Shown here one piece after another: positions 1-8,339 of a stretch of 64,000 nucleotides of DNA (position 1 is the stretch's first letter; every line of letters starts with the position of its first letter). The stretch is from FACHB-T130 sp042747725 (GTDB lineage: Bacteria; Cyanobacteriota; Cyanobacteriia; Cyanobacteriales; FACHB-T130): contig NZ_JBHZGO010000024.1 in NCBI RefSeq assembly GCF_042747725.1, positions 1-64,000 on the forward strand. Reading direction: 5' to 3'. Made by a program: the position numbers and the translations under genes. The notes under the pieces are model-generated. The model was not told the origin of the DNA and did no database searches. It saw nothing but the letters and a program-made list of their open reading frames with translations.

Positions 1-42
1 GAGGAACGAAACCCAACACCCATAAGTTGGGTTTCGTTCCTC
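1..42. repeat. 16-bp-arm inverted repeat, member of a dispersed family
   Basis: Two perfect 16-bp arms (1-16 and 27-42) surround a 10-base spacer. The arm core, AAACCCAA/TTGGGTTT followed by CGTTCCTC, recurs as a related GTTGGGTTGAGG...CGAAACCCAAC element near 47545 and 48557. It is therefore a dispersed palindromic repeat and not a unique site. Confidence 0.75.
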
Positions 43-62
43 AACCCAACCTACTAGCTACT

Positions 63-99
63 AAAAATTAAAAATGGGGATTATTCATTTTTAATTTTT
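63..99. terminator. AT-rich hairpin, probable terminator of the leftmost gene
   Basis: Arms of 14 bp (63-76 and 86-99) pair perfectly around a 9-base loop. The hairpin lies just past the stop codon of the minus-strand gene ending at 106, and its A/T-rich flanks supply a U-run on that strand. The termination role is inferred. Confidence 0.5.
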
Positions 100-105
100 A
101 ATTGC

Positions 106-816
106 TTAAGCATCTTCATCACTCTGGGCGACGGCTTTGAGTTTGTGGTAAAAATCCGAATCATCTGCGGTTGGGATGAATTGGTGTATTGGGCGTTTGC
201 TGACATCCCAACGCGACCAATTTGCTTGATAATTTTTGTGACTAGAACGCAGCGAGAAACTGGTGCTGGCGTCTTCTGAATTGGCAACGTCCCTAGGGTT
301 GTTGGTGTCCGTCGGTTCTGAGACGGAAGCGGCAGCCTCTGGGGAAAGCGGCGTCTGGGCGATCGCTCGACCAGTTGCGATCGCTCTAGCATCGTCACTG
401 GCATCTGCGGCTGCTTCCGTTGAGGATGAATAAACTGGATTCATCGCGTCTCTAGCATTGACTCGCTCTAGACTTGACTCAGAGTTAGAAGCTAAGTTTG
501 CCGGTAGCGGATCGGCTGCTTCGGTCAAATTTTGGGGAAAATTGCGACAAACCAAGCGCTCAAAATCATGGTTAAAGTGATACAGCGCTTGACCGCGCCG
601 AGACCAGAAATTTAAGATTTGCTCGACAGAAATCGCTTTGTAACGTCCCTGATAGAGCGCCTCAATCACGGCTAGACGCACCCAGTTGGCACCATAGTTG
701 TGGAGCCACTGGGCTACCAATTCCTCAGCCGTGTAACCCCTAATCAGTTCAAAACAATAGTAAAGAAGCAGCGTTGTTGCGTAGGCAGTAGCTGAGTCTT
801 GAGTTGACTCTGTCAT
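106..816 (-). CDS. conserved hypothetical protein
   Basis: This is a 236-residue soluble protein of unknown function. The N-terminal 110 residues look folded: helical, with many aromatic and Leu residues and a stretch resembling a small helix-turn-helix (EELVAQWLHNYG ... VRLAVIEALYQGRYKAIS). The central 80 residues are rich in Ser, Ala, Glu and Asp and probably disordered. A short basic/aromatic tail follows, with WDVSKRPIHQFIP. Folded head, loose linker and conserved tail are a layout I associate with cyanobacterium-specific proteins, but I cannot name a family. It stands alone, with an AT-rich hairpin just after its stop. No signal peptide or membrane segment is visible. Confidence 0.7.
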   Translation of the reverse strand: MTESTQDSATAYATTLLLYYCFELIRGYTAEELVAQWLHNYGANWVRLAVIEALYQGRYKAISVEQILNFWSRRGQALYHFNHDFERLVCRNFPQNLTEAADPLPANLASNSESSLERVNARDAMNPVYSSSTEAAADASDDARAIATGRAIAQTPLSPEAAASVSEPTDTNNPRDVANSEDASTSFSLRSSHKNYQANWSRWDVSKRPIHQFIPTADDSDFYHKLKAVAQSDEDA

Positions 817-1023
817 CAGACCTTAACTTGGCAGACCAGAAATAATATTAATCGCAGATTAGCGATTAGCTGTCATCAGTCATTAGTCATTGGTTATATT
901 TACATCTTGCACTCTAAGCGCTAGTCCAGTAGAAGTATTTGACAAGACAAGCAAAATATGCATTCTTTAAGGGTTTACGCCTACGGGCGATAATTTATCG
1001 CGATCGCCCAAATGCGAAAGCCC

Positions 1024-3081
1024 CTACTGAGCAGGCAATCGCCCAGTGGTGACTAATGCCTGATAAACCATAGCAGCTGCCTCGGCTCGCGTGGCTTCTC
1101 GATTTGGATTGAGTTGTGCGGGTGCCGGGTGGTTGACAACGATGCCCCGTTGTGTAGCGGCAGCAACAGCAGGGCGGGCATAGGCGGGAATCGCCTCGCG
1201 GTCTTCGTACTTGTCTAAGAGTTTTTCATCCCCAGAGGCAAAGCCCAATCCACTCACCAGAGAAACAATCAGCTGGACTCTCAGAACCGGCTGCTGGGGG
1301 CGGAAGGTTTGGTCGGGAAATCCGGTAATGAAGCCACCGCTATAAGCTTGTTGAATGACCGCCTGCGCCCAAAAAGTAGGGGGGATATCGGTGAACTGGA
1401 TGGCGGGGCGTTTGGAAGTGGGGTTAAAGGCTTTGACCAACAAAGCAGCAAATCCCGCCCGATTGAGTCGATCGTCTGGTTTGAAAGTGCCATCGGCAAA
1501 GCCACCCAGCAGGTTTTGATTAGCCAATCCTCGAATAGAATTTTCTGCCCAATGTCCCTGAATGTCGCTGAAGCTGGGAAGGGACGAGTCGGGATTGGCA
1601 TCAGGATTGACAATATAGGGAGAAGCGATCGCCTTGAGTTCCCCAGTCGTGACTAATGCCTGGTAAATGAGTGCGGCAACTTCGGCACGGGTAATGTCTC
1701 GCATCGGTTCGAGTTGTTGAACTTGGGGATAATTCACCACCATGCGCCTCGTGGTGGCAACGGCGACAGCATCTGTGGCGTAGCTGGGAATTTGAGCGCG
1801 ATCGCCATAAACTCCCAAGACGCTAGAATTGCCCCCGGTGAGTGCCAAACCACTGACTAAAGATGCGATCGCTTGCACCCGCGTCAGATTTTGCCCCGGT
1901 CGAAATGTGCTATCTGGAAACCCAGAGATAAAACCCATAGACGCAGCCTTAGCGATCGCCCCCGCCGCCCAAAAATCTGCTGGAATATCCTTGAAACTGC
2001 TGGGATTTCCCGGTCGTGGCGGCAAGTTAAAGGTTTTAGCGATCGCTGCTGCATATTGGGCGCGAGTCATTGCCGCTTCTGGCTGAAACGTCCCATCCGG
2101 GAAGCCACTCATCAGATTTTTCGCCACCAGCGCCTGAATAAACGCTTCCGCCCAATAACCCGCAACATCGCTAAACTGGGCAGGTCCCATTGTAAAATTA
2201 GCGGCAACCGTCGCCGCCACAAATTCCACCGTTCCCTGCACCCGCGCCGGATTCAGCTGATTTCCCGCTGAGACAATTGTGAACCGGGTCAGATTTTGCA
2301 GATCGACTTCCCCATTATCCCGCAAAATATTCCCCGCTGGCTCTTGACGACTCCCTAGCTGGGGTTTTGCCGCATCATTGACAATTAGCCCTGCTTGTGT
2401 ATTTTTCTCAATTAGATTGCGACGCAGCACGGGTGTGGCGTCACGAGACAGAAAAATCCCCGCCCGATTCGCAAAAATCTTATTATCGGTAATTAGGGGA
2501 GCCGCCCGATCCCCAATCAAAATCCCGTAACCCGTTCTGTCTGCCACATTCCGCCGCACTTCCCCCTTGGCATTACGGAAGAGGGAAAGACCTGTGGCGG
2601 CATTTTGGGTAAATACATTATCCAAAATTGCCGGTTTAGCCGTACCCGTGACAAAGACGCCATCTCGACTGCAACTGGTGAAAGTATTATTTGCCAGCCT
2701 TGGCGATGTAGATTCTATCCAAACCCCTGTCCCCTTCGCCCCCCGATTTGTCACCGTTACTCCCCGCAGTTGGGCATCCGTTTCCAGCCGCAGGGTAATG
2801 TTTTGGGAGCCAAAGCTTGGGCTAATATATTCCCCACTGCCTTCTATTTGAATTCCCTTGCCTTTGCTGGATTCATTCCCTACCACCGTCACCCCAGCCG
2901 GGATAACCAGGGGAAACACTTCTCCCCCAGCCGCATTGTAAATCCCCGATGCCAACTGAATCGAAGTTCCGGCTTGAGCCTGCTTCAGGGCACGAGTAAG
3001 CGTCTTCAGTGGGGCAGATGAGTTACCGACACTGTTATCTTTGCCAGTCGCTGGGTTGACATAAAGCATTGGTTGACCCAT
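1024..3081 (-). CDS. DUF1565/right-handed beta-helix protein with six SLH repeats
   Basis: Residues about 5-80 match the DUF1565 start of a pectate-lyase-like beta-helix (YVNPATGKDNS, then ASGIYNAAGGE). Residues 80-270 carry the helix rungs (LANNTF, ILDNVF, LITDNKIF). Two blocks of three S-layer homology repeats follow, at about 300-475 and 500-680, each with FSDI/FKDI-x-W openings and GFPDGTF or GFADGTF cores and ending in TRAE. SLH repeats bind secondary cell-wall polymers or peptidoglycan, so this is probably an envelope-bound surface protein, possibly carbohydrate-active. Oddly, the ATG at 3081 is preceded by an in-frame stop and no signal peptide is seen. The substrate is unknown. Confidence 0.85.
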   Translation of the reverse strand: MGQPMLYVNPATGKDNSVGNSSAPLKTLTRALKQAQAGTSIQLASGIYNAAGGEVFPLVIPAGVTVVGNESSKGKGIQIEGSGEYISPSFGSQNITLRLETDAQLRGVTVTNRGAKGTGVWIESTSPRLANNTFTSCSRDGVFVTGTAKPAILDNVFTQNAATGLSLFRNAKGEVRRNVADRTGYGILIGDRAAPLITDNKIFANRAGIFLSRDATPVLRRNLIEKNTQAGLIVNDAAKPQLGSRQEPAGNILRDNGEVDLQNLTRFTIVSAGNQLNPARVQGTVEFVAATVAANFTMGPAQFSDVAGYWAEAFIQALVAKNLMSGFPDGTFQPEAAMTRAQYAAAIAKTFNLPPRPGNPSSFKDIPADFWAAGAIAKAASMGFISGFPDSTFRPGQNLTRVQAIASLVSGLALTGGNSSVLGVYGDRAQIPSYATDAVAVATTRRMVVNYPQVQQLEPMRDITRAEVAALIYQALVTTGELKAIASPYIVNPDANPDSSLPSFSDIQGHWAENSIRGLANQNLLGGFADGTFKPDDRLNRAGFAALLVKAFNPTSKRPAIQFTDIPPTFWAQAVIQQAYSGGFITGFPDQTFRPQQPVLRVQLIVSLVSGLGFASGDEKLLDKYEDREAIPAYARPAVAAATQRGIVVNHPAPAQLNPNREATRAEAAAMVYQALVTTGRLPAQ

Positions 3082-3137
3082 AAAGTAAAGAGTTTTGAAT
3101 TTAGTCCTTTGTCATTCGTCCTTAGTTGTTTGCTTTT

Positions 3138-3180
3138 GACCAATGACCAATAACCAATGACCAATGACCAATGACCCATA
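3138..3180. repeat. heptameric short tandem repeat (CCAATGA)
   Basis: Several contiguous or slightly degenerate CCAATGA/CCAATAA heptamers run up to the ATG of the ABC ATPase gene. Such heptameric STRR tracts are typical of filamentous cyanobacterial intergenic regions. This one occupies the place of the ribosome-binding site, and no Shine-Dalgarno sequence is visible. Confidence 0.75.
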
Positions 3181-4233
3181 ATGATCGAAGTTGAAAATTT
3201 AAGCAAAATCTATGGCTCGACCCCAGCCATACAGGATGTCACCTTTAAAGTGGAACCTGGGGAAATTTTGGGTTTTTTGGGACCGAATGGTGCCGGAAAA
3301 ACGACAACCATGCGGATTTTGGCGGGATATTTACCCGCCTCCAGTGGGACTGCCCGGATTGCTGGGTACGATGTGCATGAAGATTTAATGGCGGTGCGAC
3401 GGCGGATTGGATATTTACCGGAGACGCCACCTTTGTATCCTGACATGACCGTGGAGGGATTTTTGCATTTTGTGGCGCGGATTAAGGGCGTTCCCAGACG
3501 CGATCGCAAAGCCCAAGTCAATTCGGCAATGGAACGCTGCAACCTCACTGAAAAGCGCAAGGTACTCATCCGCAAGCTTTCTAAAGGCTTCCGCCAACGG
3601 GTTGGCATTGCCCAAGCGATCGTCCACGACCCACCCGCTATTATTTTAGATGAACCCACGGTTGGTCTCGATCCCCGGCAAATTATCGAGGTTCGCAACT
3701 TAATTAAAAGCCTTGCCGGTAGCCACACAATCATTCTCTCTACCCATATTTTGCCGGAAGTTAGCATGACTTGCAGCCGAGTGGCAATTATCAATCGCGG
3801 TCGGCTTGTGGCAACGAATAGCCCGGAAAATCTGGTAGCACAGCTAGCTGGCGGATCTGGCTATGAATTGGAAATCGACGGGGATGTAGAAGCTGTGCAA
3901 CAGATGCTTTTAGTTTTGCCAGGAGTTCGTTTTGTAGAATCCATCCCCAGCCAGGAATTACCGCCCAATCGCTGTCTAATCCGTGTAGTATCAGAACCGG
4001 GCACCGAACCGGCGCGTGATATTGCTGCGGTTTTAATTGGGGCGGGGGTGGCATTGTATGAAATGCGCCGCACTCGCGCTAGTCTTGAGGACGTGTTTAT
4101 CGAACTGACGACCCAAGAAAAGGTAGTCGTAGATCCCGATACGGATGAAACCGATGGCAATGGGACATCCGCCACCTCGCCCGCAGAAGCTGCTGTCATC
4201 GTTGCCAATGAGCAATCTGGAGGAGTTGAATAA
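3181..4233 (+). CDS. ABC transporter ATP-binding protein (GldA/ABC-2 type)
   Basis: This 350-residue ATPase couples ATP hydrolysis to an ABC-2 membrane pump. Visible motifs are Walker A GPNGAGKTTT (about residue 36), the Q-loop region GYLPETPPLYP, signature LSKGFRQR (about 138), Walker B AIILDEPT (about 158) and the H-loop STHIL. The C-terminal 120 residues form the extension typical of GldA/NatA-like ATPases, with an acidic Asp/Thr-rich tail. It is directly followed (TAAATG) by its permease, then by a GldG-like protein and a DUF4340 protein. The set resembles the GldAFG complex of gliding bacteria and similar exporters. Substrate is unknown. A heptamer repeat takes the place of a ribosome-binding site. 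Confidence 0.92.
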   Translation: MIEVENLSKIYGSTPAIQDVTFKVEPGEILGFLGPNGAGKTTTMRILAGYLPASSGTARIAGYDVHEDLMAVRRRIGYLPETPPLYPDMTVEGFLHFVARIKGVPRRDRKAQVNSAMERCNLTEKRKVLIRKLSKGFRQRVGIAQAIVHDPPAIILDEPTVGLDPRQIIEVRNLIKSLAGSHTIILSTHILPEVSMTCSRVAIINRGRLVATNSPENLVAQLAGGSGYELEIDGDVEAVQQMLLVLPGVRFVESIPSQELPPNRCLIRVVSEPGTEPARDIAAVLIGAGVALYEMRRTRASLEDVFIELTTQEKVVVDPDTDETDGNGTSATSPAEAAVIVANEQSGGVE

Positions 4234-5037
4234 ATGGGCGTAATCATTAGTAATATTTTGGCAATTTACCGCAAGGAATTGCATGGCTATTTTGCTTCGC
4301 CGCTGGCATATATAGTGGCGGGTGCTTTCTGGTTTTTAGCTGGATTATTCTTCCTCACTGCATTGCAAGCTGAGAGCGATCGCGCTTTGGATATTTATTT
4401 TCAAGGACAGCAAATCGGCGCACCCGTTCCTCCTATCGATGTCGCCTATAACACTCTCCAAAGCTTTCTAGGGGCAATGTTTTTTTTATCGTTATTTATT
4501 CTGCCCATTCTCTCAATGGGGCTGTATTCCGAGGAACGCAAGCGAGGGACTTTAGAGCTATTAGCCACCTCGCCGATCACAAACTGGGCGGTGGCGGTGG
4601 GTAAATTGTTGGGGGTACTGACATTTTTTATCACAATGGTGGTGCCGTTGCTGGTATACGAAGCGATCGCTTTTAATGCCTCAAGCCCACCCCTGCCGCC
4701 TGCGGTACCGCTATTGGGTCATGCAGCATTAATCTTGGTTGCCGCAGCGATTCTTAGCTTGGGAATGTTTATTTCTTCCCTCACCGAAAGCACAATCTTG
4801 GCAGCCATTCTTACCTTTGTGCTAATTTTATGTTTCTCGCTGATCGAGCTTTTAGCTAAACTGACTGGCGGCGTTTTAGGAGAGGCGTGGAATCATTTAT
4901 CCTTAGTCAAACATTACAACACTCTGGTGCAAGGTGTGGTTGATACTAGCAGTCTGATTATGTTTGCTAGCTACATTATCTTAGGCGTGTTTCTCACTGC
5001 CCAATCTATCGATACCTTGCGCTATCAGCGTTCTTAA
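4234..5037 (+). CDS. ABC-2 type transporter permease (GldF-like)
   Basis: This 267-residue polytopic membrane protein has about six hydrophobic segments: LAYIVAGAFWFLAGLFFL, MFFLSLFILPILSMGL, LLGVLTFFITMVVPLL, AALILVAAAILSLGMFI, ILAAILTFVLILCFSL and MFASYIILGVFL. The cytoplasmic SEERKRGTLELLATSPI motif after the second segment is characteristic of ABC-2 permeases and likely couples to the ATPase. Its ATG directly follows the ATPase stop, indicating translational coupling. The operon is interrupted downstream by about 400 bp of hairpins and a foldback element before the next subunit. Confidence 0.9.
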   Translation: MGVIISNILAIYRKELHGYFASPLAYIVAGAFWFLAGLFFLTALQAESDRALDIYFQGQQIGAPVPPIDVAYNTLQSFLGAMFFLSLFILPILSMGLYSEERKRGTLELLATSPITNWAVAVGKLLGVLTFFITMVVPLLVYEAIAFNASSPPLPPAVPLLGHAALILVAAAILSLGMFISSLTESTILAAILTFVLILCFSLIELLAKLTGGVLGEAWNHLSLVKHYNTLVQGVVDTSSLIMFASYIILGVFLTAQSIDTLRYQRS

Positions 5038-5092
5038 ATGGAACAGTGGAGTTGTTTAGATGGGAAGACCGAATGCGTGAAAACTTGCAAGT

Positions 5093-5212
5093 AGCCCACA
5101 CCCTAAAGGGTGGGGCTGGCGCGTACAAAGACCGCCTTCGCGGTCTCATGCATCTCTATAGCCTGCTCCCGGCAGGCTTCGTTTGTATAGCCCTAGGCTT
5201 CAGCCTACGGGG
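5093..5212. repeat. array of four consecutive hairpins
   Basis: Four short hairpins follow one another: 5093-5117 (AGCCC...GGGCT around CCCTAAAGGG), 5130-5145 (GACCGC CTTC GCGGTC type), 5161-5177 (GCCTGC ... GCAGGC) and 5191-5211 (TAGGCT TC AGCCTA core). The array lies between two cotranscribed-looking ABC genes. A 61-codon frame spans it, but the palindromes make this an unlikely gene. Related multi-hairpin architecture is seen at 11331-11495. Origin is unknown. Confidence 0.7.
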
Positions 5213-5252
5213 TAGATTTATTGACAGATGAACAGATCAATACACTCAAACC

Positions 5253-5354
5253 TATAGCAATCCTAAATGATTCGCGAACCCTTGTAGAGACGCGATAACC
5301 CTTGTCTCTACACTAAGGCGAATACTCGCGCACAACTTAAATAGGATTGCTATA
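5253..5354. mobile_element. 102-bp foldback/MITE-like element
   Basis: The ends are perfect 13-bp inverted repeats (TATAGCAATCCTA at 5253 and TAGGATTGCTATA ending at 5354). Inside is a second palindrome, GTAGAGACGCGA...TTGTCTCTAC. It has no coding capacity, which fits a non-autonomous element. No clear target duplication was identified. It sits inside the Gld-like operon. Confidence 0.7.
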
Positions 5355-5433
5355 TCATTGATGAACTGTCACCCAAGCTAAACGCTTACCTAAAATCCAT
5401 TGGCAGCAGTTAGCAATCCTTCAATTAGCCAAC

Positions 5434-7323
5434 ATGAAAACCATCAATTGGAAGTATTTAAAATATCTCTTTTTGCTTGGCCCAGTTCTGGCAATTACGG
5501 GTCTAGTTGCTGGATTGGTATCCAGTAGCTGGGGGGCGGTGCCCGTAGGTTTAATCGTTGCTGGAATCGTAATTATTGGGTTATGGCTGCTATCTTTGGG
5601 CGGTTCGCCAAATGGCTTTTGGGGACGCAGGTCAACTCAGGCGGGAACCAATGCTCTGGCGGCAACGCTGGCGGTGGTGGTGATTTTGGGGCTGATTAAT
5701 TTTCTGGGTGTTCGCCGTGCCGTGCGAGTGGATTTAACTGAAAATCAGCTATTTACCCTCGCCCCCCAGTCGCAGCAATTGGTGCAAAATTTGTCGCAGC
5801 CAGTCAAGGTGTGGGTATTTGAGGAAAATCCCAATCCTCAAGACCAACAATTGCTGGAAAATTATCGGCGATATGGCTCTCAATTTAGTTTTGAATTTGT
5901 CGATCCGCAACTGCGACCCGGACTGGCTCAAAGGTTTAACCTTCAATCCCTAGGGGAAGTTTATCTGGAATCGGAGGGGCGACGAAAGCTCATCGAGACA
6001 GTGAACCCGCAGCGGGGGGAGAGCCTTTCGGAAACAGGGCTGACGAATGCGATCGCCCAAATTACTAGCGATCGCGTGGGCAAGGTTTATTTCCTCCAAG
6101 GTCACGGCGAACGTCCCTTACAAGCGGCGCAAGGAAGTATCTCTCAAGCGGTGAGTAGCCTGGGAGAGAAAAGCTACACCACTCAAACCCTAGACTTGGC
6201 TAAAACTTCAGGAATTCCCCAAGATGCTAACCTCATCGTCATTGCTGGCCCCAAACGGGCGCTGTTTGCAGCCGAAGTCACAGCTTTGAGCGATTACCTG
6301 AAGCGTGGCGGTAGTCTGCTGGTGATGGTAGACCGGAATACCAATCCCGGTCTGGATAGCTTGCTGAAAGATTGGGGAGTGAGGCTGGATAATCGTCTTG
6401 CGATTGACCTGTCCGGCGGTCAGGCGGGGCTGAGTCCGGCGGTGATTATGGTTACGCGCTACGGTCAACATCCCATTACTAAAGATTTTCAGGATGGTCG
6501 TTCTTTCTACCCGTTTGCACGACCGATTGAAGTGACTCCCATCGCCGGTATCCAGGCGACGCCTTTGCTGGTGACAAAGGACGAGAGTTGGGCTGAGAGC
6601 AATCCCCAAAGCGATCGCTTGCAGTTTAATCCCGAAAGCGATCGCCAAGGACCTCTAATTCTCGGCGTCGCCCTAAATCGCGTCTATCCTCCCCAAAGCG
6701 CGTCTGTACCATCCCCAACCCCAACGGCGACGACATCAGCTTCTCCCACTCCAACTCCAACTCCAACGACAACCGCTAGCCCCAGTGCGTCCCCAACTCC
6801 AACGGCGACGACATCAGCTTCTCCCACTCCAACGGCAACCGCTAGCCCCAGTGCGTCCCCAACTCCAACGGCGACGACATCAGCTTCTCCCACTCCAACT
6901 CCAACGGCGACAACCGCTAGCCCCAGGGCGTCCCCAACCCCAACGGCGACGACATCAGCTTCTCCTACTCCAACGGCGACAACCGCTAGCCCCAGTGCGT
7001 CCCCAACTCCTACCAATTCACCGGCAAAGACGGAAAATGCTGACCAAAAGGCAGCAGAATCCCGTCTGGTTGTCTTGGGTAATTCTGACTTTGCTAGCGA
7101 TGGTTTGTTCGATCAGCAACTAAATGGAGATGTATTCCTCAACTCCGTCAGCTGGTTAAGCAAACAGGATGAGCAACTTTTATCTATCCGTCCCAAACAA
7201 GTAAAAGATCGTCGCATCAACCTGTCCCAAGACCAAGCCAATATATTGGGTTGGATAGCTGTGTTGATTATGCCCTTAATCGGGTTTATTACAGCCGGAC
7301 TGGTTTGGTGGTTAAGACGTTAG
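5434..7323 (+). CDS. GldG-like ABC transporter auxiliary membrane protein
   Basis: This 629-residue protein has hydrophobic segments near residues 10-32, 36-55 and 78-98, a large extracytoplasmic region and a final membrane anchor (IAVLIMPLIGFITAGLVWWL). The region after VDLTENQLFTLAPQS, with VYFLQGHGERPL and LLVMVDRNTNPGLDS, matches the ABC_transp_aux/GldG layout. This family pairs with GldA/GldF-type ATPase and permease. A roughly 105-residue low-complexity linker of Thr, Pro, Ser and Ala interrupts it just before VVLGNSDFASDG and probably varies in length between strains. It is downstream of the permease but separated by hairpin elements. The transported substrate is unknown. Confidence 0.85.
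   Translation: MKTINWKYLKYLFLLGPVLAITGLVAGLVSSSWGAVPVGLIVAGIVIIGLWLLSLGGSPNGFWGRRSTQAGTNALAATLAVVVILGLINFLGVRRAVRVDLTENQLFTLAPQSQQLVQNLSQPVKVWVFEENPNPQDQQLLENYRRYGSQFSFEFVDPQLRPGLAQRFNLQSLGEVYLESEGRRKLIETVNPQRGESLSETGLTNAIAQITSDRVGKVYFLQGHGERPLQAAQGSISQAVSSLGEKSYTTQTLDLAKTSGIPQDANLIVIAGPKRALFAAEVTALSDYLKRGGSLLVMVDRNTNPGLDSLLKDWGVRLDNRLAIDLSGGQAGLSPAVIMVTRYGQHPITKDFQDGRSFYPFARPIEVTPIAGIQATPLLVTKDESWAESNPQSDRLQFNPESDRQGPLILGVALNRVYPPQSASVPSPTPTATTSASPTPTPTPTTTASPSASPTPTATTSASPTPTATASPSASPTPTATTSASPTPTPTATTASPRASPTPTATTSASPTPTATTASPSASPTPTNSPAKTENADQKAAESRLVVLGNSDFASDGLFDQQLNGDVFLNSVSWLSKQDEQLLSIRPKQVKDRRINLSQDQANILGWIAVLIMPLIGFITAGLVWWLRR
6706..7020. repeat. in-frame tandem repeats in the GldG-like gene
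   Basis: Degenerate units of roughly 60-70 bp, built from smaller CCAACTCCAACGGCGACGA-type pieces, encode alternating SPTPTATTSASP and TASPSASPTP blocks. Unit number looks prone to slippage. The opposite strand gives a long Gly/Val frame that is an artefact of the repeat. Confidence 0.85.
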
Positions 7324-7370
7324 TAATTTTGGATTTTGGATTTAATCTAAAATCAACTCGCGTGTTGATT

Positions 7371-8339
7371 ATGAAGCTAAAACGAACAACTTGGATTCTG
7401 ATACTGTTGGCGCTTAGTTTGGGGGGATTCGTTTATTTTTATGAAATTAAAGGTGCCCCCCAACGAGAAGCAGCACAGGCAAAACAAAAGGATATCTTTT
7501 CTTTTGAAAAAGACCAGATACAGGCTTTGACAGTTAAAAGTCAGGAACAAACCTTGAAGTTTGAGCGAGTCACTCAGCAAGCTGTGGACAAGCCTAGTAT
7601 TTCTCAATGGCAGATGAAAGCGCCCAGCGACGCCCCAGCCAGCGATCCATCTGTTTCATACTTGCTAGATTTACTGGTAGATGGCAAGAGCGATCGCACT
7701 CTCTCTATCTTTGCTAACCAGCTGCAAGAATATGGACTCGACAAACCCCAAGCTACGATAGAAGTAAGGCTGAACAATCAGCAAACTCATCAGATAATTT
7801 TGGGGAAGCCTAACTTCAATAGTAGTTTCTTGTATGCTCAAGTTGACCCCCCCGCGCCGACGCCTCAGCAGCTAGAGGTGCTTTTAGTACCAATAGACTT
7901 CGAGTATGGTGTAAAACGCCCTCTGTCAGAATGGCAAGCCAAGGAAGCGGTTAAAAAAGATAGTCCGGATAATACCTCTGACAAAGTAACACCATCTCAG
8001 TCACCTCAGCCCAGTCCGTCTTCCCCAGAAAGTAAGAAAGATACTTCGGATAAAACCTCTGACAAAGCAACACCATCTCAGTCAGATAAACCTAGTTTTT
8101 CTCCCTCTCCAAAAAATACTAAAAACGAGACTTCTGAAACAGCAACACCGTCTCAGTCAGATAAGCCCAGTCCTTCTCCTTCCCCAGAAAGTAAGAAAGA
8201 TACTTCGGACAAAAAATCAGACAAAGCAACACCCGCTAAGTCACCTCAGCCCAGCCCTTCTCCCTCTCCAAAAAATAGTAAAAACGAGACTTCAAAAACC
8301 GAAAAGTTAGAGAATCCCAGTCCCTCTCCTTCCCCATGA
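7371..8339 (+). CDS. DUF4340 domain protein, fourth member of the Gld-like operon
   Basis: The start at 7371 places a lysine/arginine-rich head before one membrane segment (TWILILLALSLGGFVYFYE), the normal layout for this family. An upstream in-frame start at 7251 would overlap the previous gene and add an unrelated tail. Residues 40-190 form the DUF4340 region, with FSFEKDQIQALTVKSQEQTL and LDLLVDGKSDRTLS. The last 120 residues are Lys/Asp/Ser/Pro repeats (SDKPSPSPSPESKKDTSDK type), presumably disordered and extracytoplasmic. DUF4340 proteins habitually accompany GldG-like subunits. Its stop overlaps the purU start (ATGA). Confidence 0.82.
   Translation: MKLKRTTWILILLALSLGGFVYFYEIKGAPQREAAQAKQKDIFSFEKDQIQALTVKSQEQTLKFERVTQQAVDKPSISQWQMKAPSDAPASDPSVSYLLDLLVDGKSDRTLSIFANQLQEYGLDKPQATIEVRLNNQQTHQIILGKPNFNSSFLYAQVDPPAPTPQQLEVLLVPIDFEYGVKRPLSEWQAKEAVKKDSPDNTSDKVTPSQSPQPSPSSPESKKDTSDKTSDKATPSQSDKPSFSPSPKNTKNETSETATPSQSDKPSPSPSPESKKDTSDKKSDKATPAKSPQPSPSPSPKNSKNETSKTEKLENPSPSPSP

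Noticed and set aside
5046..5231. 61-codon frame between the permease and GldG-like genes
   Set aside because: Its codons are made of four palindromes, which argues for a structured repeat, not a protein.
6684..7016. 110-residue Gly/Val-rich frame on the minus strand
   Set aside because: It is the antisense reading of the Thr/Pro/Ser repeat tract of the GldG-like gene; periodic sequence keeps all frames open.
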